Shown here in pieces: positions 52,884-62,600 of a stretch of 64,000 nucleotides of DNA. The stretch's first letter is position 1. The number at the start of each line of letters is the position of its first letter. The DNA comes from Paludibacter sp963678465 (lineage in GTDB: Bacteria > Bacteroidota > Bacteroidia > Bacteroidales > Paludibacteraceae): the NCBI GenBank assembly GCA_963678465.1, contig OY782858.1, positions 3,596,001 through 3,660,000 on the forward strand, given 5' to 3'. The notes beneath the pieces are model-generated. The model was not told the DNA's origin, searched no databases, and saw nothing but the letters and a program-made list of their open reading frames with translations. Both the position numbers and the translations under genes were made by a program.

Positions 52884-55800
52884 TTATTCAATCGGAAACG
52901 TCAGGGATACAGTAGTTCCTTTTCTGTGTCCGCTTCTAAAGTTGAGTTCTCCATCCAACAACAAGGTTCGTTCGCGCATTCCAATGTGTCCGTAGGAATC
53001 AATTTTTGCTTTTTTACTTAGGTCGAATCCAACGCCATCGTCATTAATTTCTATGCTTAAACGCTTGTTTTCTACTTTTAATTTCACCTCCACGTGTTTG
53101 GCTTGTGCGTGTTTTGCTATGTTCGAAAATGATTCCTGCACAATTCGGTACACGGCAACTGAGCGCTGAGGATCGAGCACGAAGTCAGTGTCCTCGGCAA
53201 TAAAACTACACGGAATATGATGCAGGGTCTCAAAATTGAGAATAAATGCACGAATAGCCTCTACAATGCCGAGCAGCTCAAGTTCTTCGGATCGGAGTCC
53301 GGTCATGATGCGTCGGGTGGTTTTGATTGTTGTATCCACAAGTCCGCTCAATCGTTTAAACTGTCCGGTTATTTCCTGTTCGTTGGGAAGCGTTTTGTTT
53401 ACCTTGAGCCCCAGCATGCCCAGTTCCATTTTTATGGCTACAAGTATCTGTCCAAGGTCGTCGTGAATTTCGCGTGCGAGGAGTTTTCTTTCCTCTTCGC
53501 GCACATTTTGCAAATGTGTCGAAAAGTTTTTAAGTTCTTCTCTGGACTGCTGGAGCGATAGCGCTACTTTTTTGCGTTCGGTGATGTCGCGGATGATATA
53601 AATGAAACCTGTAGGAATGTTGTTTTCGCTCCAAATTACATTACCGTTGACTTCGGCATCGAAAATAGAACCATCGTATCTCGAAATCTGATACTCAACA
53701 GAGCCCAGGTATTTGTCGAACATTAAATTGGTATTTGTTATTGCTTTTTGTCTTTCGTGCGGTGCAATGATATCGAAGATATTACGTCCGATAAGGTCAT
53801 TATCCGAGTGTCCCCTGTATAATTTAGTGGCTATTGGTGACACCATGCGAACATAACCTTCGAGATCGACAATGGCAATAACATCGGGCGAAGTTTCGAG
53901 AATGGAGCGATAGAGGCTTTCGCTTTTTCGCAGGGCTTCGTCGGCCAGCTTGCGATTGGTGATGTCGGCCACGAAGCCTAATGTGCGGTCTCCCGATAAC
54001 CTTACCGATTCAACACTGCAGTAAATAAGAGTATTGTCTTTCCGGGTCACTTCAAATTCGTCGGCGGCTACTCCATTTTCCCGGCAACGTTGCAGATGCA
54101 TTCTGAACTTGTCATGGTTTTTTTCTTTGATAATTGTAACCGGATCCATGCTATACAATTCTTCTTTCGTATAACCCGTTATGGAAGTAGCCGCTTGATT
54201 TACCTCAATGTATTTGCCTGTTTCGTCCGAAACAAATACAGCATGAGGAGCAAAATCGATGTAATTACGGAATTTAGTTTCGCTTTCGCGAAGCGCTCTC
54301 TCGGTTGTTTTTTGCAAAGTAATGTCTCTGATAGTTCCGTCGATATGATGAGGAAGTCCTTTGTCGTCGTTGATGATAGTTGTGTTGATGGATACATATT
54401 TTTTCTTGTTCTTTTGTATCATCATCTCGAATTCGAAATCGGTGAGGGTTCCGAATTTTAAAAGTCGGGTCATAAATTTGTTCTTATCCACTGGTGTGAA
54501 CAGCAAATCGAACAAGGATTGTCCCAGCATTTGGTCTCTTTCGTAGCCGGTGAATGATTGCACCGAAGGACTAATGTCGATAATTTTTCCTGTCAGATCC
54601 ATTTGGTAGAATACATCCTGAACATTTTCGAAGATATTTCTGTATTTTTGTTCGCTTTCTTTTAACTTTTCAAGTGTTTGTGTGCGAATGGTTATATCGC
54701 GTCCAATGCCCACAATGCCGGTTATTTCGTCATCGTTGTTTCGCAATGGAATTTTTGAAGTAAGTAGCCAGCGTTTGTTTCCGTTTTTATCAACAATAAC
54801 TTCTTCTCTGTTGATGAGTGCTTTGCCTGTATTTATTACTTCGAGGTCATCTTGGAGAAGCTTTTCGGCCACTTCCGGTGGATATAGGTCGAAATCTGTC
54901 TTGCCAATAATTTCATCTTCGGATTGTAATCCGGCAAAAGTTATTTCGGCTTTGTTAGCAAGTGTTTTGCGTAGTTGAGCATCCTTGGCATAAATTGAAT
55001 CGGGAATATTATCGATAAGGGTACGCATCAGTGTTCGTTCGTCTAACAGCCGTTTTTCGAGTGTTTTGCGCTCATCAATATCAATGATGAGCCCTTCGAG
55101 TGCTTCCACTTCGCCGGCTTCATTGTAAATAGGAATTCCTTGTTCCCATACCCACTTAACGGTATTGTCGGCAGTAATTATTTTGTATTCTTCGCCTATG
55201 CAGTCATGCATTTCTGTTGCGTGTAGCCAGCATTGCCACAAATGTTCGCGAAATTCGGGTACAATAATATCGTTAAAGGACATTTTCTTGTTGTAAAGTA
55301 GCTCTTCAGCTTTGTAGCCGGTGAGGCTGTAACAACCTTCGGAAATAAATTCCATGGTCCATTCTTTATTGAAAAGGCAACGATAGGCTATGCCCGGAAG
55401 GTTTGACAGAACGACTGATTTAATACGTTCGGATTCGCGAAGCCTGTTTTCTGTTTCTACTTTTTTGGTAATATCAGAAATGACGATGACCACGCCTGTA
55501 ATTGTATCATCAGTATTTTTTATCGGTGCAGCGCTGCTCGAAATCATAAATTCGTTTCCGCTTTTCGAAATCAGTTTTATAGCACCGCTCATCTCAACGA
55601 TTTTTCCGTTAGTCATTATTTGACTTACAAGATTGTTGATGGGTTCTTTTGTATCTGTATTGATGATGTTCAAGACATTGAAAAGAGGTTCCCCTATGGC
55701 TTCATTCATTTTCCAACCGCTTAACTGTTCGGCAATCAGGTTCATTCTTGTGATGTGGCCGTTTGTGTTGGCTACAATTACGGCGTCGCCGATGGAATGA

Positions 55801-56450
55801 AGGGTAATGCTGGCTGAAGACTCAGCAGTCTCCAGAAGTTGTATTGATTTTTCGTGTTGTTTTACTTCCTGTTTTAATAAATAGTTAGCATAGGCTTTTT
55901 CGCACAATTGCTTAGTGAGCAGCGATAATAGTTCAGTGGTGTTTTTAAACTTTTCTTTCGACATCAATGGTATTTCGGTCAGCGCTTTTTTGTACTCTTC
56001 AATATCGGCACCTATTTCAATAGCATATTTAAGCATTTCTTCATCGTTCTGAACTTCGTTCCTCACCTGGCCTATCAACCAATTGGCGATATGTTTTCCA
56101 CCTACTACTATGGGAACTCCAGCATCCCACAGGCCGCCGCTTAAACAACAATTAATCGTATAGCCTGTTTCAGTAAGCCCTCCTATGAGCGCATCGGATT
56201 TCATACAGTTGATACGCCCTTTTTCGGTTTTGCGTATAATGTCATTACAAAGCCTGCAAAAATTTGCTGAGCTTGTAATTGGTTTTCCATCAGGGTAGGT
56301 GATGAGCGAAGCCACGCCGGTGGCTGCTGAAAACGAATTTTGCATCTCCTGAATTTCGTGCATCTGAAACAAATCTTCGAATTGAAAATCTGATTCGTTA
56401 TTGTCCTTGCCCTTGCCCTGTAAAGGTTTTTTATTCATGTTTAAGTCCAT
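52884..56450 (-). CDS. PocR-PAS multidomain sensor histidine kinase (NarL type)
   Basis: 1188 residues, no membrane segment, so probably cytosolic. About 20-195 is a PocR sensory domain with Cys-rich features ('NFCRLCNDIIRKTEKGRINCMKSD', 'NCCLSGGLWDAGVPI'); PocR domains bind small organic ligands. About six PAS domains follow, from about 215 to 965. The kinase core is HisKA_3 at about 985-1060 ('REEERKLLAREIHDDLGQILV', with the phospho-His in REIHDD) and HATPase_c at about 1090-1185 ('INDDGVGFDL', 'GHIGMRER'). It shares its core with the two next kinases. Last of a three-gene minus-strand run, 26 nt after the preceding one. Confidence 0.9.
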   Translation of the reverse strand: MDLNMNKKPLQGKGKDNNESDFQFEDLFQMHEIQEMQNSFSAATGVASLITYPDGKPITSSANFCRLCNDIIRKTEKGRINCMKSDALIGGLTETGYTINCCLSGGLWDAGVPIVVGGKHIANWLIGQVRNEVQNDEEMLKYAIEIGADIEEYKKALTEIPLMSKEKFKNTTELLSLLTKQLCEKAYANYLLKQEVKQHEKSIQLLETAESSASITLHSIGDAVIVANTNGHITRMNLIAEQLSGWKMNEAIGEPLFNVLNIINTDTKEPINNLVSQIMTNGKIVEMSGAIKLISKSGNEFMISSSAAPIKNTDDTITGVVIVISDITKKVETENRLRESERIKSVVLSNLPGIAYRCLFNKEWTMEFISEGCYSLTGYKAEELLYNKKMSFNDIIVPEFREHLWQCWLHATEMHDCIGEEYKIITADNTVKWVWEQGIPIYNEAGEVEALEGLIIDIDERKTLEKRLLDERTLMRTLIDNIPDSIYAKDAQLRKTLANKAEITFAGLQSEDEIIGKTDFDLYPPEVAEKLLQDDLEVINTGKALINREEVIVDKNGNKRWLLTSKIPLRNNDDEITGIVGIGRDITIRTQTLEKLKESEQKYRNIFENVQDVFYQMDLTGKIIDISPSVQSFTGYERDQMLGQSLFDLLFTPVDKNKFMTRLLKFGTLTDFEFEMMIQKNKKKYVSINTTIINDDKGLPHHIDGTIRDITLQKTTERALRESETKFRNYIDFAPHAVFVSDETGKYIEVNQAATSITGYTKEELYSMDPVTIIKEKNHDKFRMHLQRCRENGVAADEFEVTRKDNTLIYCSVESVRLSGDRTLGFVADITNRKLADEALRKSESLYRSILETSPDVIAIVDLEGYVRMVSPIATKLYRGHSDNDLIGRNIFDIIAPHERQKAITNTNLMFDKYLGSVEYQISRYDGSIFDAEVNGNVIWSENNIPTGFIYIIRDITERKKVALSLQQSREELKNFSTHLQNVREEERKLLAREIHDDLGQILVAIKMELGMLGLKVNKTLPNEQEITGQFKRLSGLVDTTIKTTRRIMTGLRSEELELLGIVEAIRAFILNFETLHHIPCSFIAEDTDFVLDPQRSVAVYRIVQESFSNIAKHAQAKHVEVKLKVENKRLSIEINDDGVGFDLSKKAKIDSYGHIGMRERTLLLDGELNFRSGHRKGTTVSLTFPIE

Positions 56451-56476
56451 CTTTTATCGTCCTGTCCCAATGATTA

Positions 56477-58525
56477 CTATTCCTTGTTGTTTGCTTTATT
56501 AGTTGTGATGCTGTACGGGATTTCAATTTTTATTGTGGTTCCTGCATTTTTTTTACTTGTAACAGTCAGGTTTCCATTGATGAGGAAAGCTCTTTCCTTC
56601 ATGCCGATAAGCCCGTACGATTCCATTTTTGCGGCACTTTGCGAGTTAAACCCAATGCCGTTATCGCTAATCGTCAGCTGTAAACTATCATTGGTTTGCA
56701 GCAGTTTTACTTTTACCTCGGATGCTTTTGCATGTTTTACAATGTTTGTCAGCGATTCCTGCAAAATACGAAACAGCGTCAACGATTGTTGGGCATCGAG
56801 CTCGAAGAAGGAGCTTTTGTCTTCGAATGTGCATTTTAGCTCATTTCTTTCTGCAAATTTTGTGAGGTGTTGTTTGAGTGCATCTTTAATTCCTAAAACG
56901 TCCAGAATCTCAGGACGTAGATCTGTCATTATTCTACGTGTCGTTTTAATTGTTTTGTCCACCAAATCGGCAAGATGCTCAAGTTGGGTTGTAAAATCAA
57001 CTGAAGTGTTCTTTTCAAAATGTTGGTTTGCTTTTAGGCTCAGAAGGCCAAGGTCAATTTTTATGGCCACCAGTATTTGTCCTAATTCATCATGTATTTC
57101 GCGGGCAAGAAGAATGCGTTCTTCCTCCCGTATGTTTTGTAAATGAGCGGCATAGCTTTTTAGTTGCACTTCCGATTTGATAAGCGATTCTTCAATTTGT
57201 TTTCTTTGAGTGATGTTGCGTATCATGGCTATCACCTTGGTTTCGCCGAAAGGCACCATATTGCATTCAAAAAAATTCAAATCTTTATTTAATTTCAATT
57301 TGTATTCAATCAGGTTTGGTTTTTTGTTTTCGAAAACAGCAGCAATGCTTTTCTTTACAAGCGGAAGTATATTCTGCGGCAATAGTTCTTCAATAGGCTT
57401 GTTGAGGAATTCCTCTGCCGGAATTATAAGGTTTTTCTTGTCTCCTGATTTAAAGTCAATGATTGTTTTATTGTTATCGAGTACAAATATTAAATCGGGA
57501 ATGGCCGAAAGAATTGAGCTTGTGTATTGTTCGCTTTCTTTTATGGCCTGTTCTATGTTTTTTCGCTGGGTGATGTCAGTGTGTGTGCCAATGCAACGAA
57601 TTGGATGCATGTCCTTGTCCCAGCTCATTGTTTTTCCTCTATCCAGTATCCATTTATACGATCCGTCTTTGCACTGTAATCGATATTCAATTTCGTAGAA
57701 CGAAATCTCATTTTTAAGAAACATATCAACGGTTTTGTCAACCTTTTCTTTGTCGTCGGGGTGTACACGTCTTTCCCATTCATTTATATGGTTAGGGTAT
57801 TCTTCCTCTTCGTATCCCAGATTTCTTTTTAATTGATGCGAAAAAAATACTTCGTTGGTTTGTGGATTCCAGTCCCATAAACCATCACCGGCGCCATCGA
57901 TGGCGAAATGCCAGCGTTTTTCGCTGTCGTTGAGCGCAAGTCTGTTTTTCCAGTTTTGTTCCTGGTGGATCATAAGCAAGCCAACCATAAGTGTAGCCAA
58001 TGGATAAACTGTGATCAGGGGAAGAAATGTGTCCTGAAATGTTGCTGCGCGAAGGTGATCCGGAAGCATTAAAATGCAGACCATCATCATCAGATGTACT
58101 ACGAAACCTAATGACAAAAGCTCTGGTATGCTTTTTTTTTGCCAGCGAGGTCTGAAATGACCCCATAAAATGCCAATTACACCCGACAGCACGATTACAG
58201 TAACTCCCATGTAGAGGCCGGCACCACCTAAAAGAATTCGGTACAATGATGTGATTATTATTGCAATGATAGTGGGAATAGGTCCCAGAAATAGCCCTGA
58301 AACAGCGAGCAGTATAGAGCGTGAATCGAAAATTAATCTATCCAGTAGACTCCAGGGTGTAAGTATAAGCACTATGCCAATGAACCCAACCACAATGCCT
58401 GCTATTATTTTAAAAAGCAAGTTCTTGAATATGCTGTTTCGGGCCCACAAGTAATCGTATAACATTGTGAACGTCACCATTACTGCAATATTTTGCAATA
58501 AACTCAAGAATAATGAAGTTTTCAT
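56477..58525 (-). CDS. Membrane 5TM-LYT sensor histidine kinase (NarL type)
   Basis: 682 residues. The N-terminal ~190 residues hold five to six membrane helices of the 5TM-LYT type seen in LytS-like sensors ('RSILLAVSGLFLGPIPTIIAI', 'RILLGGAGLYMGVTVIVLSG'). Two PAS domains follow at about 205-325 and 335-445. HisKA_3 is at about 460-535 ('REEERILLAREIHDELGQILV') and HATPase_c at about 575-675 ('ISDNGIGFNS', 'GLIGMKERAF'). It should signal an extracellular or envelope cue to the LuxR-type regulator at 51981. It lies between two other kinases of the same core type. Confidence 0.9.
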   Translation of the reverse strand: MKTSLFLSLLQNIAVMVTFTMLYDYLWARNSIFKNLLFKIIAGIVVGFIGIVLILTPWSLLDRLIFDSRSILLAVSGLFLGPIPTIIAIIITSLYRILLGGAGLYMGVTVIVLSGVIGILWGHFRPRWQKKSIPELLSLGFVVHLMMMVCILMLPDHLRAATFQDTFLPLITVYPLATLMVGLLMIHQEQNWKNRLALNDSEKRWHFAIDGAGDGLWDWNPQTNEVFFSHQLKRNLGYEEEEYPNHINEWERRVHPDDKEKVDKTVDMFLKNEISFYEIEYRLQCKDGSYKWILDRGKTMSWDKDMHPIRCIGTHTDITQRKNIEQAIKESEQYTSSILSAIPDLIFVLDNNKTIIDFKSGDKKNLIIPAEEFLNKPIEELLPQNILPLVKKSIAAVFENKKPNLIEYKLKLNKDLNFFECNMVPFGETKVIAMIRNITQRKQIEESLIKSEVQLKSYAAHLQNIREEERILLAREIHDELGQILVAIKIDLGLLSLKANQHFEKNTSVDFTTQLEHLADLVDKTIKTTRRIMTDLRPEILDVLGIKDALKQHLTKFAERNELKCTFEDKSSFFELDAQQSLTLFRILQESLTNIVKHAKASEVKVKLLQTNDSLQLTISDNGIGFNSQSAAKMESYGLIGMKERAFLINGNLTVTSKKNAGTTIKIEIPYSITTNKANNKE

Positions 58526-58565
58526 ACCGGCAGATTTTTAAGTGGTCATATTGTGATTATAAAAA

Positions 58566-61500
58566 TTATTTTAGTTCTTCGGGATAATCAATTTCAATTT
58601 TTACGGTTGTTCCTGCACCGGGCGAACTTAGCACTGTGAAGTCGCCGTCCAGCAGGTACGCTCTTTCTTTCATCCCAATCAAACCGTAAGATTCGTTTTT
58701 TCGTTTTGCTATATCAAAACCTTTTCCATTGTCCTTTATTTCGAGAAACAAGCGGTTTTTTTCTTTGATGCCCAGTTGAATATTCACCTGAGTTGCCATG
58801 GCATGTTTAGCAACATTGGTAAGTGATTCCTGAAGAATACGGAAGATGGCTACCGATCGTTGGTCGTCAATATCAATTGCATTGACTGTGCTTTCGAAGA
58901 TGCATTCTATGGCATGTCGCTCCTGGAACGAATTTATGTAGGTACGCAAAGCATCCACTAATCCAAGAATATCAAGTAACTCGGGACGAAGGTCGGTCAT
59001 TATACGCCTTGATGTTTTGATTGTGTTGTCCACCAACATGTTCAAGTGTTCGTATAATGATTTCAGCTCGTTGTTATTTTTATCATCCATATTGCCAAGG
59101 GCTTTGTGCTTCATCATCCCTAAATCTATTTTAATGGCAACAAGGATCTGTCCCAATTCGTCATGAATTTCGCGAGCCAGCAGGATGCGTTCTTCCTCTC
59201 TGACATTCTGGAGGTGTGCTGCAAAACTCTTTAGTTGTTCCTGCGAGTCACGCAAAGCTTCCTGAACGAGTTTGCGTTCGGTGATATCGATAATAAAGCC
59301 CGCTGTACCAATAATTTTTGAGTTTACGCTGATAGGGAATATAATTTGCTGCTGCTCTATTCTGGTTCCATCTTTTGCTGTTGTCGTCACTTCCTCGTCA
59401 ATGACTTCACCGTTCAGCGCTCGTGAGTTGTTTTTTTGCCATTTTTCTGCTGTTTCTCCATTGACTAGCTCATTGTTTGATGGTCTTTTCCCAAGAATAG
59501 AACCAAAGTTCCTGACAAAATGGTTGTTTTCAAGAATGCCGGTGTTTTTATCATCCCTTGCCCAAATCTGGAATGGAGCATTGTTGATAAATGTACGTAA
59601 AAACATTTCGCTTTTTAACAGGGCGTCTTCCGCATGTTTTCGTTCAGTGATGTCAAGTATTAGTCCCGAGACAATCAGTGGCTTTCCGTTGGCATCAACT
59701 TTTGTTATTGAGCCAATGTCGTAGAAATGCTTGTAATTGTTATTGACATCGCGTATGCGGTATTCAACTTCGTATTTTTCTTTTGCTCCCACTAAATGTT
59801 TGTGCATCTTTTCCATCACTTTCTGATAGTCATCTGGATGCACAAGGTTCATAAAATCGTCGTAATGGTTGAAGTTTTCAGGCTGAAATCCAAGTATTTC
59901 GGCTTTCCTTTTTTCGAACCATATTTTGCCGGTGTTAATATCCATTTCCCACCAGGCCATGTTGGCTACTTTCATCGCCAGTGTAAGGCGATTGTTGTTT
60001 TCGAGTAAAGCCGACTCGGCATTTTTACGGTCTGTAATATCGAACTGAATTCCCTGAGAACCAATAATCTTACCATCGAAACCAAAAACAGGTGATTTTA
60101 CAACCTGAAAGTATTGTTTGCTGCCATCAGCGTGTATATAAAGTTCTTCATTTTCGATGTACTCACCCGTACGCATAATGTATTTGTGATGATCCTCTCC
60201 TGCAAGTAAAGTGCTTTGCTTGAATCCGGTCTTCAGTCGTTCGCTATTGATTGATTTTTCATAATCCGAAAGTTCGCGGGGTGTTTTGCCAATCACCTGC
60301 TCGGGCGTCATTCCTTTTACTTCGCAGAATTTATTGTTTACGAAAATATAACGGCCTTCGCTGTCTTTTCGGAAAACAGCACCCGGTAGGTGTTCTACAA
60401 AGGAATGATATAAATTCTGAGATTCGGTGAGTTTTATCTCGGTTTGTTTTTGTTTTGTAATCTCGAGAAGTACAGTGACAAAATGATCTTGTTTGTACTG
60501 AAAAACCGCGCAGTCGTACCACCTGTCGTTCAATTTGTTGTATTCCTGAAATCGTTGCGGTTTCCCGATGCTGGCTGTTTTGTTAAATGTTTTAATCCAT
60601 TTCTGAGTAGTACTTTTTGTTGTAATACTCATATTGCTGGCTTTATGGCCTATAGGGTCGATCCCGATATATTCTTTGTAGGTTTTATTTGCATCGATAC
60701 ACATAAAATCAACCGGCTCGCGGGCTTCGTTGTAGATGAGTTGATTGTAAATGATTGCAATAGGTCCGTTTTCGAACAATAGCCTGAAATTGAGTTCGCT
60801 CTCGCGTAGCGCTTCTTCGGCTTTCATTAGCTCAGTCAGGTCTTCTATCATGCACAAATGCAAAGGGTGAAGACTTTCGTCGAACAGAAAAGAGCTTACG
60901 GTCATCCGCACCCATACCTCAGTATTGTCAGGTTTGATGTATCTTTTGTTTAAGCGATAATTGCTTATTTCATCGTTTTTAAGCTTGAAAATATTCCTGA
61001 AGTCCTGCTCAAAGTCCTCCGGCTGAGTAATGGACATCCAGTCGATATGTTTTAATTCTTCAGCGCTTCGTCCAATGATTGTCGAAAATTTATCATTTAC
61101 TTCGAGGATTTTTCCGTTTTTCGAATTAACCAATGCAATGCCAATGGGTGATTGCTCGAAAATTGTGTGGATAAGTTGTTGAGTGTTTTGTGTCGATGTT
61201 TCTATCTGTCTGTTGTCAGCCTGGATGAGGTCGGGGCTTTGGTCAATAGCAACTTGCACAAGAATGCATTTTTCTTCTTCACTGATAACGGTAAGCCTGA
61301 CTTTTACATGCGTTGGGCTAGCGTTGGGCAGGCTCATTTGCGAGCTGATAAATTGCTTGCTGTATTGACTTGCTACCAGTTTTGTGGTCGACTGAAGATT
61401 GATATTGTTGAATGCTGAAAAGACAGATGCTGGTGCAAGTTCTTTAAGTTGTTTAATGTTTGTTTGTAATAATTGCAGAGCAGCCTCATTACAATCAATG

Positions 61501-61574
61501 AATAAGCCGTTTTCAACTACCAGATAGGCATCGGGCAATTTGTTGAACAGATTGAAGTGAAAATTTTTATTCAT
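58566..61574 (-). CDS. Multi-PAS sensor histidine kinase (NarL type)
   Basis: 1002 residues, no clear membrane helix. An N-terminal PAS-like segment (about 5-120; 'KLPDAYLVVENGLFIDCNEAAL') is followed by five further PAS domains to about 770, several with PAC tails ('YRIRDVNNNYKHFYDIG'). HisKA_3 is at about 790-865 with the same 'LLAREIHDELGQILVAIKID' box as the 682-residue kinase, and HATPase_c at about 900-1000 ('IKDNGKGFDI', 'GLIGMKERAYLLDG'). It is the first gene of the kinase run, with a candidate promoter at 61760-61792. PAS ligands (redox, light, small molecules) cannot be told from the sequence. Confidence 0.9.
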   Translation of the reverse strand: MNKNFHFNLFNKLPDAYLVVENGLFIDCNEAALQLLQTNIKQLKELAPASVFSAFNNINLQSTTKLVASQYSKQFISSQMSLPNASPTHVKVRLTVISEEEKCILVQVAIDQSPDLIQADNRQIETSTQNTQQLIHTIFEQSPIGIALVNSKNGKILEVNDKFSTIIGRSAEELKHIDWMSITQPEDFEQDFRNIFKLKNDEISNYRLNKRYIKPDNTEVWVRMTVSSFLFDESLHPLHLCMIEDLTELMKAEEALRESELNFRLLFENGPIAIIYNQLIYNEAREPVDFMCIDANKTYKEYIGIDPIGHKASNMSITTKSTTQKWIKTFNKTASIGKPQRFQEYNKLNDRWYDCAVFQYKQDHFVTVLLEITKQKQTEIKLTESQNLYHSFVEHLPGAVFRKDSEGRYIFVNNKFCEVKGMTPEQVIGKTPRELSDYEKSINSERLKTGFKQSTLLAGEDHHKYIMRTGEYIENEELYIHADGSKQYFQVVKSPVFGFDGKIIGSQGIQFDITDRKNAESALLENNNRLTLAMKVANMAWWEMDINTGKIWFEKRKAEILGFQPENFNHYDDFMNLVHPDDYQKVMEKMHKHLVGAKEKYEVEYRIRDVNNNYKHFYDIGSITKVDANGKPLIVSGLILDITERKHAEDALLKSEMFLRTFINNAPFQIWARDDKNTGILENNHFVRNFGSILGKRPSNNELVNGETAEKWQKNNSRALNGEVIDEEVTTTAKDGTRIEQQQIIFPISVNSKIIGTAGFIIDITERKLVQEALRDSQEQLKSFAAHLQNVREEERILLAREIHDELGQILVAIKIDLGMMKHKALGNMDDKNNNELKSLYEHLNMLVDNTIKTSRRIMTDLRPELLDILGLVDALRTYINSFQERHAIECIFESTVNAIDIDDQRSVAIFRILQESLTNVAKHAMATQVNIQLGIKEKNRLFLEIKDNGKGFDIAKRKNESYGLIGMKERAYLLDGDFTVLSSPGAGTTVKIEIDYPEELK

Positions 61575-61759
61575 ATGTTTCTACTGCTACTCTTAATTTA
61601 AGGTGCATTTCGTAAATCTTGGAAGATATTTGTCTGAAATCAATGTGTCCTGGCACTTACAAAGTACATTTTCTATAACTATCAGAATAATAGTAAAATA
61701 CTTTGGTTGTTTGTGCGTTTGTAGCGGGAATAATTATAATTCAGCGTTTTCTTCTTATG

Positions 61760-61792
61760 CAAAGATATAAAATATCCTAATTGAAATTCAAT
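61760..61792 (-). promoter_or_regulatory. Putative promoter of the sensor kinase run
   Basis: On the minus strand TATCTTTG (61760-61767) with TTG (61790-61792) 22 bp upstream of it. The leader would be about 180 nt. The region 61575-61914 otherwise shows no gene. Confidence 0.4.
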
Positions 61793-61914
61793 GAATTATA
61801 AGAATATTTTTTGCGGAATGAAAATGTTTTTGTTTTAGCACCTGCCTAAGCTGCAAAAGTGGCTGTAGTTGTAACATTCGTAAAAAGGGAAAATGAATGA
61901 TTTTCACAAAAAAA

Positions 61915-61940
61915 AAGCTGTCGATTAAATTCGTCAGCTT
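61915..61940 (-). terminator. Terminator of the 218-residue membrane protein gene
   Basis: Arms AAGCTG-t-CGA / TCG-t-CAGCTT (one T-T mismatch) with a six-base loop. A run of nine T follows on the minus strand, directly after the stop codon at 61944. Confidence 0.8.
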
Positions 61941-61943
61941 TAC

Positions 61944-62600
61944 TTATTGAAGTTCTGTTGTTGCTTCGGCTAATCTTTTTTGTTTGTTTTTCTTCGCCGA
62001 ATAAAAGAAATATAATGTGGCAAGTATCAGCAAAAATGGAATTCCATCGCCAACAGGAATTGGAGCACCAGGATCGCCACCTCCCGGGTCGGCCAAATCG
62101 CCGGTGGCCTGACCAGCTCTTTGCATTACAGCACTTGAGTTTTCAATCTCGGACGAGAATGGCTGATTTGCTGAAGCAATTCCCGATTCTAATGTTGACC
62201 CTTTTCCTTTGCCCGTGCTTGCAGCAGCAAATAAAGTTCCTGAGTTTCCGCTTGATGCAGGTGTTTGAGTATCGGCTATTGTTTTACCAGAAACGGCGTA
62301 TGGACTTGTTGTTTCCTGACTGTAGTTTTTAGAGCTGCTGCTCTTAATGTTTTGTGCGTATTTAGGGTAATTGTTGTTGCTTTTAATTTCGTCCTCTGTT
62401 TTTATGTAGGGTTGCGAAGCTTTGATGCGTGGAGAGTTGCCTATTTTACCACCAAACGACACCCCTGAGGTGAAATTCTGATGACCTGCATTCACTGCCG
62501 AATGCAAATTGCCACCAAGTGGTGTGTAAAGCAATGCTAATACGAAGCTCGCTATGATTATGAATGACCAGATAAAAATAACTTGTTGTTTTCTCTTCAT
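61944..62600 (-). CDS. Hypothetical membrane protein with possible C-terminal sorting signal
   Basis: 218 residues. An N-terminal hydrophobic segment (about 8-27) may be a signal peptide or anchor. The middle (about 30-170) is Ser/Asn/Gly/Thr-rich, low in structure and probably extracytoplasmic. The C-terminus reads 'DPGGGDPGAPIPVGDG', then a hydrophobic run 'IPFLLILATLYFFYSA', then basic 'KKNKQKR'. This P-x-GDG / hydrophobic / basic layout resembles the tripartite CTERM signals (e.g. PID-CTERM type) found in Bacteroidetes; the tail after the basic block is longer than usual. An alternative is an ordinary protein with two membrane helices. No sortase/exosortase gene is in view. I do not recognise the family. 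Confidence 0.65.
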   Translation of the reverse strand: MKRKQQVIFIWSFIIIASFVLALLYTPLGGNLHSAVNAGHQNFTSGVSFGGKIGNSPRIKASQPYIKTEDEIKSNNNYPKYAQNIKSSSSKNYSQETTSPYAVSGKTIADTQTPASSGNSGTLFAAASTGKGKGSTLESGIASANQPFSSEIENSSAVMQRAGQATGDLADPGGGDPGAPIPVGDGIPFLLILATLYFFYSAKKNKQKRLAEATTELQ

